Origin: Epiperipatus broadwayi
Lineage: Eukaryota; Onychophora; Udeonychophora; Euonychophora; Peripatidae
DNA length: 64,000 bases
Assembly (NCBI GenBank): GCA_028023455.1
Contig: JAQFVV010006427.1
Coordinates: 1,612,001-1,676,000, forward strand
Direction of reading: 5' to 3'
Shown: positions 24,618 to 36,622 of the stretch, piece after piece
Layout: each line of letters begins with the position of its first letter
Numbering within the stretch: position 1 is the stretch's first letter
Program-made: the position numbers and the translations under genes
Notes under the pieces: model-generated
Told to the model about the DNA's origin: nothing
Databases searched by the model: none
Seen by the model: only the letters and a program-made list of their open reading frames with translations

Positions 24618-25480
24618 CACTGGGTCTCGTTTTATGTGATAGATAGGTTTCTTAGAAAACATGCGCAAACAAAATCGCACAAAAATAGATGTAACTTACA
24701 TTGAAAAAGGGGGGTGCGGTCTGTGATTTTTCAAAATTCACGTAAAATCGAAGCACCAACATAAAATTACTTTAAAATTCACGCAAAAAAAAAATAAGGA
24801 AATAAAATATGACTAATAAAAAATTTCAAATTTGAAATTGATACAAGACAAACTTTTTTTAACTATAATATTTAATTTTATTCAAAATAATATATTTTTA
24901 TGCATAATTTACAGTATAGTAATTTACATTTTTTATACACATTTTAATTATTATGATTTTCTGGTGACAAAGTAATTAGTAATTAATCTTTGAGACGATG
25001 ATTTTATTAATTGTTTACGAAGCTTGCGATATCCAGACATACAACCATTTAGCTCTCATTGGAATTTAAGAGCACGTTAATGATTAGTGTCATTAATAAG
25101 AAAATAATAATTGATTACATTCTTTTTTAAAAAGCAAAAACAGAATGTGATTTAAAATGCAAAATTAACACACAAAATGTTTGAACAAATTTACATTATA
25201 ATCTTGTAAAATTGAATATGTGTATACATAAAATGTGGAAATCATGATTTTAATTTTATTATTGTATAAAATCTTACTATTATAAAGCACTGAAAATATT
25301 GAAATTATTAAGATGAAAGTAAAATTCCAATAATGTGCTATTACTTTCAATATAACGTAAGTGCGTGAAATTTATTATTTAAAGTAATAGCGCATTATCG
25401 GTAATCGACTTCCGGTGAAACATGAATTGTGTAACTTCAAAATCATGTTAAATAAGTCCGCGTAAAAAGAGACCCAGGTG
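24618..25480. mobile_element. pogo/Tigger-like MITE, 863 bp
   Basis: Ends CACTGGGTCTCGTTTTA (left) and TAAAAAGAGACCCAGGTG (right) are inverted copies, flanked on both sides by TA (24,616-24,617 and 25,481-25,482), the Tc1/mariner-superfamily target. The sub-terminal region TAGGTTTCTTAGAAAACATG then GCGCAAACAAAATCGCAC resembles the sub-ends of pogo/Tigger elements, with CG-containing words unusual for this window. No transposase frame is present. The class call rests on the end style and the TA target. Confidence 0.75.
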
Positions 25481-25482
25481 TA

Positions 25483-26694
25483 TAAGTAAAAATCAAAGTT
25501 TTTTCCTATAAAATTCCTGGTAAGAATATGTCTACTAACAATCTAAGTTTACCAAAAAAAACTATAAAATATCAGATTTCTTTAGTTAGACCTCATATAT
25601 TAGTTTCAAAATTTATTCTAATGGAAGAGCTAAATAACTCATTTCTCAATAATATACATCCTCTCAACATAAAAAAAATTATCATGGATCTTCCGGAACA
25701 TCCTTGGGGTACTTTGGTGCAATTAGTAAGTCAATCTTGACTCATTCATTTTTAAAAACTGATAGACCAGATTCACTCTAATTTTCATAACCACAATCTT
25801 AATGCTAATCATAGGTGATCAAAGGGGATCTATATTATTTACCTCATATCTCATTTGTGAAATTCATATCTAACCAGTATTTTTGATGATGACCCATTAT
25901 GGATTGTCATCATTTTTGAACTACTTATGAAGATTAGCATCACTTTTTTCTTTGTGTGACTAGCAATTTTTAGTTCACATAAATTATTATTCCAATTTAT
26001 TTTAATTGGTGGCATGAGCTAAATTAAATTAAGTTTAAAAATTTGACATAATGTTCTTTTCTTATGATTTTTTTTCATACTTAGAGCAATACCTAATAGA
26101 TTAAATACTTTTATTTTAATAAAATAGTTATTTTTATTTTCAGCTACATAAAATTAAAACCATATATATCAATTGTTTGCTGAAACTGGGACTTTCACTA
26201 ACTCATGTATCAGAATTGAATATTTGTTTGTTTTACTTTTTCAGGTTACAAAACTCTCATCTGATATTTTAGTCAAAAGGATGACTCTGAATTTATTCCC
26301 ATTGTAAAACATCTACTAAATATTTAAAAAAAAGATGTGATCAGTTTAATAATCCTTTGCTTCTCTGATGCATACTGATATTATTCCAGTTTTCTGTTTC
26401 ATTGGATTTTTTTAATATTTTTAAATGTATAAGGGAGTTTTTTTTTGTTATTTCTAAAGTTGCAAATTTTTGCTATATGCTGCTATATTGTCCATAATGA
26501 CATAGAGGGTCTAAAATTTTTCAAACTAAAACAGATTCTTAAGCCAATTTTTTTCTAATCATATTCTTATATATAAAGTCTTTATTGGCCTACAATTACT
26601 AACGAAGTTGATTATCAAATATATTCATCAAATACTATTCAAGCAATACTTTTTCTAGAAAATTATTAAAATATATATTTTATCTGGGACATAA
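25483..26694. other. AT-rich DNA, one weak open frame
   Basis: A 70-codon plus frame at 25,528-25,740, starting right after the MITE, contains IMDLPEHPWGTL, which looks less random than other frames here. No family could be named. Nothing else is recognised. Confidence 0.35.
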
Positions 26695-26830
26695 AGCACT
26701 GTATCACATTACTGGATCCCACCACTCTCCCCTTAATCTAGCATTTACTTTAACATGATAAAATGATGCAAGATGAAAATAATCACCAATTTAAACTACT
26801 ATATCACATGACAGCCTGTCTAATTAATGT
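26695..26830 (+). repeat. R1-family fragment (probable)
   Basis: Shares CCCACCACTCTCC and GATGAAAATAATCACCAAT with the opening and middle blocks of the R1 copies at 14.9-15.5 kb, in the same order, with little in between. A short, decayed piece. Confidence 0.45.
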
Positions 26831-26873
26831 TATTTCATAACAATATAAAAACACTAAATGCCAATTTTAATGC

Positions 26874-26874
26874 C

Positions 26875-26908
<34 letters not shown>

Positions 26909-26910
26909 AA
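26874..26910 (+). repeat. (TA)n(TG)n microsatellite
   Basis: An uninterrupted TA run turns directly into a TG run. Confidence 0.95.
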
Positions 26911-28686
26911 TGAGTCTATGTATGTAAATATTGAAAGTTTTAATAGGATTTTCTGTGCATAAATTATTCTAAATGACTTTCCGCTATTCAATCAATTAAA
27001 CAAACAATTATAAATTGATATTGTAAACTGAAATCATATCATCGTAAAGTATTTTTTTTGACTTGCCCATCTAAAAATAAAAAGTGGAACCAAAATGTAA
27101 GCACTTTTAGTTTATGTCCAAACATTAAATAAGCAGTCTAGATCGGCACTGACATCATAATTTCTCAATATTTTCACAAGTAATTAAATCTCTCCCATAA
27201 AGATTTATATATAATAACCAGATTTTCATAGACTTATAGATGTAAATATTCAAAGTATTAACAGGATTTTCCATATGTAACCAGGCAATCAATCAAATGA
27301 AAATTGGTATTTCAAATTGAATTTGCATATAATACCATTAGATGTCATGTCATATGTACTATTAGTAGATGTCATGCTTTCAGTTTTCAATATTAGTTTT
27401 TAATTGTTTGTTTTTCTGTTAACATCATTGCTGGAAGTTATTTAGAATAATAAACAGAAAGTTTCATAAAAATGTTCAATATTTACATCTATATATTTGT
27501 GAACATCTGCTAATTATTACATATGTGATATAAGTATCGATTTGTAAGTCTTAAATTATTTACTTATCAAACGAACAATAAAAACATATCACTTTGAAAG
27601 AGATTAGATTTAATTTTCTTATTCTTAATAAAAAAAAGTCTGATTTCTTTCTCAGACTTTTATAAATCTAATATTAAAGAATTAAAAATACCAGCATAGA
27701 TATTATTACAGAAACCAATTTTTAAACTATTGGAATTTTGTTGATATATCTAAAAAATTTCAATATTAGAAGATGCAGAGCCAAGCAATTTTTTTCATTT
27801 AATATTCTACCCATAATTATAAAACTACATTTATCTATACAGTTAAGTTTTCTTATTATAGGAGATAATTTTTACTTTGAGCAGCTATATCATGTCTTAA
27901 GTTATGGTTAAGTCAAAGCTTTGCCAGCTTCTTAATGACAATTACTGACTTGCATTTAAATCTTAAAAAGTTTCTTCAAGCAAAGTTCATATATTTTATA
28001 TATTAATACTTTAAAAATCTGTGACATTTATCCTTACTACTACCACCCATTATTGACATTTCATTTGATTCTACTACTCTTATGAGTTATCTATTGATGT
28101 AGTTATTTACTTTGATTTCTTTCACTTTAATGATATGCAGGACAATCTCTAAATAGACCTGCCAAACATGTGGATTTTCTGAATAAACTGTTACAAATTA
28201 TGTTGCAAAATGACTGGCTATTGATTCTGTTGCCTTATGCCGGTTCATAACTACATTCTAAATATTAGTTGTGACAAGTTCAGCAGCCTGAAAGTTCTTT
28301 TAATATGTTGAACTTACCACCATGAATATATTCTTATACCAACAGATTTACATAATACATTTTACATGTACTTGTAAACAATTAAAGATTGGAATCACAG
28401 TTATTGAGCATAATATGGCATCAGAATTATACATTTTTATTGTAATAGTTATTATACAAAAATGACCAAATAACAGATATATTTTTTGACTGACTAAAGA
28501 TAGTATAAAAAATGAAAGTAAAAACTTTTTGGGATTATGTTGTATATTTTTCTGCACAAAATCTTTTGGAAATTTTAAAAACTTTAAACAGGATTCTTTG
28601 TGTTCTGGACAGAATAATTTTTCAAGGCACAAAACTAACACATTATATGACCCCCCCACCAACATTATTTATTTATATATATATAT
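26911..28686. other. AT-rich DNA, no gene seen
   Basis: No gene recognised. A small hairpin with AGTCTGA/TCAGACT arms followed by T4 lies near 27,637-27,660. The overlapping frames at 28,348-28,885 on both strands lack any domain signal. Confidence 0.5.
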
Positions 28687-28811
28687 ATGCATTTCATCAC
28701 TGTTTTAAATTATTCGGGGAATTATTTAGGAATAAACTTCCAAATTGTTTGTTTGTATAGCAAATGTATATATATAATTTCCTGAATAACTTAAAACAGT
28801 GATAGAATGCA
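28687..28811. repeat. Inverted repeat, arms of about 38 bp
   Basis: ATGCATTTCATCACTGTTTT then AAATTATTCGGGGAATTAT (28,687-28,725) pairs with ATAATTTCCTGAATAACTT then AAAACAGTGATAGAATGCA (28,774-28,811). A few mismatches; spacer about 46-48 nt with a short TA run. Probably a decayed foldback or MITE. Confidence 0.75.
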
Positions 28812-29561
28812 GACTTCCAAAGAATTGCTGGAGTTTGAACTTCATACGAATTTTCAAGTAAAGCCCTGAGCAATAAACCATTCAATTACTTTATCATTTC
28901 TAAGGAATAAATATATATAATTTATTGTTTTAATATTATGTAATAGCAAATACATTTCAACGTCAATATTTAAATAGATATAAGAGAAGATAATTCAATA
29001 AGCAAACTGAATTATACTTACAAGTTAGGTTCATGCTCAAAGCTTAAAAATAATAACCTCTAATAATGTATGATAATAAAATGACATTAATATTTTACTT
29101 AATTGTGTATAGACTGAATTACATTGCTTTTAATTACTAATTCTTTTTCAGTGTTTATATCAAAAAGTTATTTTTTATTAATTCATAAATTCAATATAAA
29201 ATGTTTGCTATTTATTTGTTTGCATCAAATAGCTATGATTTATTATTTTTTATTTATTCAAACTATAAAAATGTTTGTAAAAAGTATGAAAATTTAATAA
29301 GCATAAATGTTTATTAATATTTCTGTGCTGTTTTTTAAATTTTAAAAAAGTGTAAAAGTGTAGGAAAATCTAAATTAATAAACATTTTTTTAGATAATAC
29401 TGTTTGCTTTTGAGAAAGTATTAAATCAAGAATTTTATTAACTTTCTAAGAAAAAAAAGAATTCAATTAGAACTTATCTTAGTTTCAAGAGCTTAAGGAA
29501 TAGAATTATATGTAAGAATATTTAGTTACTATGATTTATAATAATTTATATATATATATTG
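28812..29561. other. AT-rich DNA, no gene seen
   Basis: No gene or RNA recognised; ends in a TA run. Confidence 0.5.
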
Positions 29562-29783
29562 TGACGATTATGTGTCTCATGGCATACAACAATATAGTAG
29601 TGTTATATGCATATATATATATAGTAGAAATGAATATATATATATATATATAAAGTAGAAAAGAAAAGTAGACATAAATAAACACAGACAAAAAAAAATT
29701 GTTAACTATTTTCAATATTATATTGGAATAATAGTTAAGGATTAAATAATTTTGAAGTTAAAAAAAATATATTATAAATTAAA

Positions 29784-29796
29784 CATTTAAAAAGGT
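29784..29796 (+). other. 13-bp target duplication, left
   Basis: CATTTAAAAAGGT here and CATTTAATAAGGT at 30,110-30,122 differ by one base and flank the foldback insertion. The paralogous locus at about 63,190 has one related copy only, as expected for an empty site. Confidence 0.8.
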
Positions 29797-30109
29797 AATA
29801 TAATCTTCAATACTTTCTCTTTCTCTTTCCTTCTTTATTTTTGCTTTTTTTATATAACATATAATAACAACATTTTATTCTTCTTACACTTTAGAGCAAA
29901 ATATATTTATTTATTCTTTACGGTTTCGACTGTTCCTATCAGTCTTCATCAGATCTCAGTTATCCTTTTTTGTATTACTTCTCTTAGCGTGTTTAAAAAA
30001 GGATACCTGAGATATGATGAAGACTGCTAGAAACAGTCAAAACTGTAAAAAATAAATAAATATATTTTGCTTTAAAGTGTAAGAAGAGTGAAATGTTGTT
30101 ATTATATGT
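29797..30109. mobile_element. Penelope-like foldback insertion 1, 313 bp
   Basis: Bounded by a 13-bp target duplication. It consists of a pyrimidine-rich leader of about 60 nt (29,797-29,856), a left arm (29,857-29,971), a 22-nt spacer, and a right arm (29,994-30,109) that is the left arm's reverse complement with some mismatches. The right arm ends exactly at the duplication. Each arm contains a GATGAAGACTG...CAGTC(G/A)AAAC segment resembling a hammerhead ribozyme core. Inverted terminal copies, a short extension outside one arm, a variable target duplication longer than 10 bp and hammerhead motifs are together known from Penelope-like retroelements. No protein is encoded. The paralogue at 63.2 kb lacks this insert. 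Confidence 0.7.
29919..29952 (-). ncRNA. Hammerhead-ribozyme-like motif, element 1
   Basis: On the minus strand: CUGAUGA, one A, a perfect 5-bp stem (GACUG/CAGUC) around AUAGGAA, then GAAAC, C, GUA. This gives both invariant core boxes and a GUH triplet, but has an extra A before stem II, an almost absent stem III and no good stem I. The inverted arm has a weaker version (about 30,014-30,046) with AAAAC in place of GAAAC. Hammerheads with minimal stem III are known in Penelope-like elements. Activity is uncertain. Confidence 0.4.
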
Positions 30110-31532
30110 CATTTAATAAGGTCTAATGAATATTTTAATTCTCATTTTATTATTAAAACAAGCATGTTTTTATATTGCAATAGTGTAAGGTGTTATCATT
30201 ATATTCCTCCAATATCATTTACTTACCTTTTTGGCCTAATTCAAATCCAAAACCCCATATAATAATATTATCTACTAAACACTCCATTAATAAAAATGAA
30301 ACACCATAATTGAGAAACCATTAGTTGGTATATACATTTAAACTCCAACTTAATCATATGATAAACAAATACTTGAATTAAAATATCTTGTTAATTGTGA
30401 TGTAAATCTGATAAACTATAATATGAGAGAAATATGGTCAGATAGAGAAAACACAAACAAGAAATAAAATTATATTAAAGGAAAGAAACAACATACAAAA
30501 GTTTTATTGTTATTAACATATTACCTATATATAATAATCACTAGTAATGACAAACAATAAACCTAAATCAAAATCACAAACTTAAAAATCAAAATTATCC
30601 AAAATTATCTTTAAGAAAACATCCTCATGTTAATAGTAGAAAAATATTTTTAAAAAACAATGAGCTTCTCTTCTGAATTCAGATAAAAATTTCTTGAACA
30701 AACTGTATAAATTTAATCAGAGAATTTGAACTTACAATTCAAATAGAAATACCATTTGTCATTGAGGTGAAGTAGTATTAGTAATAATTATTTGAATATT
30801 CAAGAAAGTAATAAAAAGCATATGAAGTTTAAACTAACCAACTGAGGAATTCGAAACTGAAATCTTCAAAATTAAATTTGAATTATTCGAATTTTAATAG
30901 TATTTAGATTTTTAAACCATCTATCAAACTAACTTTGATTAAGAAGATCTAATAGTAAAAATATTACTGTTATTTCATATAAGATATTCTAATTAAAATA
31001 TATATATAAATAGCAATGGAGACAACTATGTGCTAATTGCATAATCACATCAGATAATGAAAATCAGCACTCATGAAACTGTACTTGTTAGAACTGGGAT
31101 GAAATTGACCTAGCATTTAACATTTGTGCTACGAAATATCAAGTTTACCATTAATAAATAGATTGTATAACTCTACACTCCAAAGCAGAACCTCCAAAAT
31201 TGGAAAGTACATGTGACTTAATGAATGTTCTAGAAAACTCCCATTTTTCCATCTGTACCCAAAACAAATTACTGAAGATTATTAAAGTGACTGAGGACTT
31301 TTTTTTATAAACTTTAAAACTACATTTAGATTCACAACATGAATTTTATTTAATTATATATGTTATATATATATGTTCATGTTGATATATTACTGTCAAT
31401 ACATAACATGATAGATATTATTGTCATTACTGTAAGTAAAATAAAATATAAGTTACAACAAGAAAATGCTTGTTTACAAATCTTATCATCACCAAGAGAA
31501 AAGTAAGATTTTATCTATTACATATTTATCCC

Positions 31533-31534
31533 TA

Positions 31535-31568
<34 letters not shown>

Positions 31569-31598
31569 TGTGCCCTTATCTATATATATATATATATA
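31533..31598 (+). repeat. (CA)n(TA)n microsatellite at element E junction
   Basis: A CA run passes into a TA run, then TTGTGCCCTTATCTA, then a second TA run before the true E start. The terminal word TTGTGCCCTT of E thus occurs twice, 32 nt apart. The matching site of the 3' LTR (41,947-41,980) is a simple TA/GT microsatellite. Confidence 0.9.
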
Positions 31599-34500
31599 TT
31601 GTGCCCTTTTCTATAGGTCAGTAATAGTTCATAACAGTCAATTACTAAAAATTTTAAATTTTGAATATGTTCTTTTAATACATTAATTATAGTTTGTCGA
31701 TTATATTTTTAAAGTACAATTTAAAGCTAAAGAAAATACGTAGTATATAAAATCATTTAAAAATAGTTAAGTAAAGTTTAAAATATTATTTCATATGGTT
31801 GTAAAAGCTGGCCATATTAAATAACACAGCTATAAAAATTAAAAGTATATTTAATAAATTCGATTTTAATAGTTTAAAACTGATAAGTTAATAAATACAG
31901 TATTTAAATTTGTAATCATATTTAAATAGTCAAAATTAATATAGTATATTTTAAAATAAACTTTGTGATGGTGAAAATTATATCTAATTCTATATTTTCT
32001 AAATTGTTCTTCCAAATTTTTTATAATTATTTTATATAATATAATAAGTGTATCAATTTATAAATCTGGGCAGAGAAATAGATTGAAAATCGTCTGTCAA
32101 AGTTATTGATCATGTGACTTGTATATTACATACGTTCACACACGCGTGTTTGAATTAATAACAAAGTTTAAAATATTTTAAAAGTTATATTATAGAATTG
32201 GATAGAATTATTGCCTATCATAAAAGCAAATAATAATAAATATTAAGTTAACTGTCGTTATTGCATATTTAAATGATGTAATGTTTTAAATAGTATCATA
32301 AAGACGAATACATTCATAATATAAAAATTAAATATTTTATTTAAATAAAAATAGATAAATTGAATATTAAGAAATGGAATAAGTTATTAAATGTTATTTT
32401 AAAAGTTATTTTAAAAGATTAAATAATTTAAATAAAGTTATAATTGAATTAAAAGTGGTATTTTAAATAATATTTTTAAATTTTATTACATCATAATTTC
32501 TAATTTTGAAATTCAATTCTACTATAAACTAAAAATATGTAAATTTGTTCTCAAGTTAAAGTAAGAATCAACCAATCAAAAGAGGTATTCTTACAGACTA
32601 TAAATATGAATTGCACGGGGGTATAGGAGGAGATTAATAATGTATTGAAACCGGAGAAAGATAAATTATAACTATCAAAAAGATAGTATTTTTAAAAATT
32701 TTTATTTTAGTCAATTTTTTTTAGTACTTTCTTATAACTTTATCTGCAAAAAATTAATTGATAATTTTTAAAGTACTTACCAGTCGTATTTTATCTAAAA
32801 GTTTAACCTAAGCTTCACAATAAAGGATGGATATACTACGAAATAAAATGGATATAAATTGTAATGCTGAAAAAATGTTTGGAATATTTATTGATACAGC
32901 TTTATTAATATTTCACCGAAGAACTGTTTTGATACATAAAAAAACCACAGCTTGGACATTATACGGAGTCTAAAAAATGTATTGAAATGTATTATTTATA
33001 AGTTTATCTAAGATTTATTTTAAAATGGTGATAAGACAGTTATGTCTTATGAATTATTTTATAGAATATTATGTTCAAAGGAATAAAGTGTTATATACTT
33101 TCTGAAGGTGGCATTTTTTAAAAGTGTTTTCAAGAATTAAAGAAAGAGCCCAGGAAAATATGTAACAGAAGCGTTTTTTGATATTAAAATATCCGTTCTT
33201 AGAATTATTTAAAAATGTATTTAGAAAAGATTTGTTTAAAAGTACTTGAAGTTTTTTATTATTTAAAGTGATATATAAAAATACCAAATGAAAGTTTAAA
33301 TGTATCAAGAAGGAAACATATATAAAAAAGTGAACACGTAGTTGAATAAAAGATGGATCCATGGAAATACAAATAGTACGTAAAAGTTTATTGAATATTT
33401 TTTCAAAGTTAAATTAGATGGATTGATGCATCGGATATGCAGAGAATATTGGTAGAGAAGATTAAGAAGCTTCGTGGGAATAATTCTTTAATATTATGAT
33501 TTAATAATTATCGTCCTAAATACTAAAACCAAGGATTATTTTTATAAATTTTACTAAATGGATTAATAATTATTTTTATTTTGAACTTTAACACGTTTGG
33601 AGAACATTTTAAAAACTCTAGAGAAAATAATAAACATTTTGGACTTATCAGGAACTATCGTCAAGAAAATATGTAAATATAGTTTTGATTCCTTTTATTT
33701 TGTTAACCTAGTTTAAATCTAAATTTTTATATAAGATTAGGAAAAACATAAAAACATTAATTTATTAATATTAAAATTTTATAATATAACAATCTAATAA
33801 TTTAGCTAAAAATACTTTAATATAAAGTGTATAGGTGTGAATTTTTTTTTATATCTGCAATGCTCAAGTGGATAAAGGAAGCCTACTGAACACGATGACT
33901 AGATAAAGGTTATTGGTAATAATAATAACTATTGATAATTTATAAGGTATATTTTTTTTGTTTTCTTTAGATCATCCATAAATTGGAAGAATGAAGTGTA
34001 AAAGTTTTTTTTTAATTATATGTAACGCATTTTCATACAACATTTTAAAAAAAAGAAACATTATGAGATAGGATTGATTTGAAAATATGCATACGATGAT
34101 TTTTTTTTATTAGTGATATAATCCAACATAACAAATAATTATGTGATTCTTTTAAAATTTTCATGTTATGGGATATTCAAATATTGTCTAAGTAGATTGT
34201 ATATGATTAGACATATAGAATAATGAAGTAAGCAGACTTTTCTTGTGGAACAGCTAGATTGTTTAACTATTAATGAATTTTATTTATTGTTTTGTAAATG
34301 CAGATAGTTATTTATCGATGTAAGATGTGGAAAATCTTGAGAAATAATGTTGAGATAGTGGTTTGGAAGTACTTAGTGAACAGGAAACCAAGATGATGTA
34401 TTTTTTAAAGAAATAGGATGTTATAAGGAATGGAAATAATATTTAGTCTTTATGTGAATATCAGCATAGTTAACAAAGCCCTATGACTGATACACATTTT

Positions 34501-36527
34501 ATTTGGACAGTGTTTATATTTCTTTAAATATTTGATGTTCTAATAAAGATGAAGAAATAGCTTTAACATCGTCCCTGTACTAGAGGATATTAGGCAGGTA
34601 AACACCATACCTCTTCACACTGTGCCATGATTTTGTGATATGTTAAGAGTAATACTCTAGCTTTCTTCCTTAATCCTATGCATCTGTTTTCGCTATCTTT
34701 ATTTCATGTAACTGCATCGTTTAGTAAGATATGTTTAAGAGAAATGATAAATAATTTAGAACTTAGGTTATGCTATCATTTTGTATAAGATTGGTTTATT
34801 TGCTTAGAAGGAATAGGATGTTATAACTTAAAATTGAAGATCCAAAGTATCCTAAGGAAAGAAAAGAATCATAGACTATATTTTGAATTTTATTTCGGAA
34901 ATGAAATATAAACTTTTTAAAATAAGGTATCTAAACAAAGATATTTTTTTTAAAGTGATAATAATTTTAAATGCTTTAGTATTATTTTTTTTAAGAGAAA
35001 AATAAGTATTGCATATTTTTAAAATACAATAGTACAAAGTAAATTATGTAAACAATATGCATAGTATATTTTTTTGTTTATTGATTAACAGAAATATATT
35101 GATGATTACACTTATATCATACTAAAGTAAGGCTTAAAGAAAAATATATTATGATTAGTAAACATTGTGTGATAAATACTAAAATCTAGTACTGAATTTT
35201 GGATAATATTTTGTGTAACATCTTTGACTTTGCAAGATGAAATTTTTTATATTTTTGAAAAGTCCATACTCATTATAAAATTTTGTTTTCTATAGAATGT
35301 TTTCTAAGTATGAATTTTTAAAAATAAGATAGTTTAATAATATTAAGGATAAAATGCTGTTGCTAATAAAGTAGATAAATATATTTGTAATAAGTTAACC
35401 ATAATGAGAAACCAAATAGTAACATTTTTTTTTAATTTTGTCCTAAATCTAAATAAAGATATAATTGAAATATAAATTATTTTTTTTATAACCCGGTAGA
35501 TCAAACTGTAAAATAAAAAAATTAAGGATATCCACTGTAAATAGTGTAAATAAATTGTTTATTTATTTGTTGTTAGTAATAAACTTTGTTAAATTTTGTT
35601 ATTTCAAAAATTTTGTGTCCGAGTTATTTATTTCTCCACATCGCTGCATGAAATCACGATATATGCATAATAATTGAAACAAATATATAATTTTGCACAA
35701 AAGATAAATAGAGAATTATTTTAAGAATTTTAAATATTTTATTGGTATTCATTATAATTAAATAATCATAATCTTACATTATTTTATTGGTCATAAATCA
35801 GTTATCACAATATTATATTAAATTATATGCTATCAGTTGCCACACATATTTTGTTTGTCAGATTATTAAAATGCTACCACGTATTTATTATATCATTACA
35901 TGAAGATATAAGATCATATTATATTATTTCATTATTTTATTATGGTAATAAAATTATAGTAAAAAGAAAAGATACACAGAATTAGTTAAACAATGAAGAA
36001 TATTATTATTGTTATTTATTATTATTAGTTTAAGTGTAGTAGATTATGACATAAAATCCCTTCTCACATTTTACTACCATATTTTTAAAATTAACTTAGA
36101 ATAAACTTTATGAACCTGAGATTATTTTATTGAGCTAGATTATTAAATAGAAGATTAAGATTTAATTATTAACTTAGTCTTAGCGAGTAGAAGTTATTAA
36201 AGTCGTAAGAATACTATGAGTTTGTTATTTAAAATAGTAATAAGGGGGATAGTGTTCTTATGCCATTGAGGTAGTATCCTGTGGGATATTGGCTCAATGT
36301 AATCTATCTTGTCACCTGTATTTTCACTTCAAGTCTCATGAAAATATTAAATATTTATTTAATATATTTTTATAAATTGAACCTTATTCGAATTTTAAAT
36401 TTGAGCTAGTGAAACATTTTAATTTTAATGCTGAATATTTTAGTTATTAATTATTAACTGAGATAGAACCCATTTTATTTTATATCATATATTCTGAAGT
36501 GAGGATGCATGAGAGCAAGGTCAGAAT
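31599..36527 (+). mobile_element. Element E, copy 1 (4.9 kb, unknown class)
   Basis: Near-identical by eye, in reverse complement, to 43,835-48,852. It starts TTGTGCCCTTTTCTATAGG and ends GCAAGGTCAGAA, with (TA)n on both sides. The uninterrupted 3' LTR shows that it is an insertion. It has no long frame; the 95-codon minus frame at 33,075-33,362 is only partly kept in copy 2. Landmarks shared with copy 2: a CCAAT/TATA pair near 32.6 kb, TAACCCGGTAGATCAAACTG at about 35,490, GTGTCCGAGTTATTTATTTC at about 35,620, and ATGCCATTGAGGTAGTATCC at about 36,260. The TG start, an internal promoter and no protein would suit a very long solo LTR, but a CA end is missing. Other options are a non-autonomous element of another class or a duplicated non-coding transcription unit. 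Confidence 0.8.
32572..32606 (+). promoter_or_regulatory. CCAAT and TATA boxes in element E copy 1
   Basis: CCAAT at 32,572-32,576 and TATAAATA at 32,599-32,606, with GTATTCTTACAGAC between. The same pair with the same text between is kept in the inverted copy (47,854-47,888), although bases on either side differ. It lies about 1 kb from the TG end, where a U3 promoter would sit in a long LTR. Confidence 0.45.
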
Positions 36528-36571
36528 ATATATATATATATATATATATATTCTATATATATATTAAAAAC

Positions 36572-36609
<38 letters not shown>

Positions 36610-36622
36610 TGTTTTTAATATA
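36528..36622 (+). repeat. (TA)n microsatellites and cruciform at E right junction
   Basis: Two TA runs enclose TATTAAAAACATTTA, whose reverse complement TAAATGTTTTTAATA lies after the second run at about 36,605-36,620. The 3' LTR has only the second version (TTAAATGTTTTTAGTATA near 42,010), so the inverted partner came with the insertion or its repair. Confidence 0.8.

Larger units (their letters stand above)
29562..30183 (+). repeat. Locus X, left half (copy 1)
   Basis: Matches 63,011-63,267 in order: ATTATGTGTCTCATGGCATA, CAACA-TAGTAGTG, AAGGATTAAATAATTTTGAA, ATTAAACATTTAAAAA, and TTAAAACAAGCATGTT. The foldback element at 29,797-30,109 is inserted in this copy only. The match ends at AATAG, where the LTR retrotransposon begins; in copy 2 the sequence runs straight on into the right half of X. 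Confidence 0.85.

Noticed and set aside
25528-25740. 70-codon frame containing IMDLPEHPWGTL
   Set aside because: Looks slightly non-random, but no family, splice context or second copy supports a gene.
33075-33362. 95-codon minus frame inside element E copy 1, with a partly similar plus frame at 46,897-47,100
   Set aside because: The two E copies keep only a short common segment, with different starts and stops, and the peptide is Phe/Leu/Ile-rich low complexity. No sign of protein selection.
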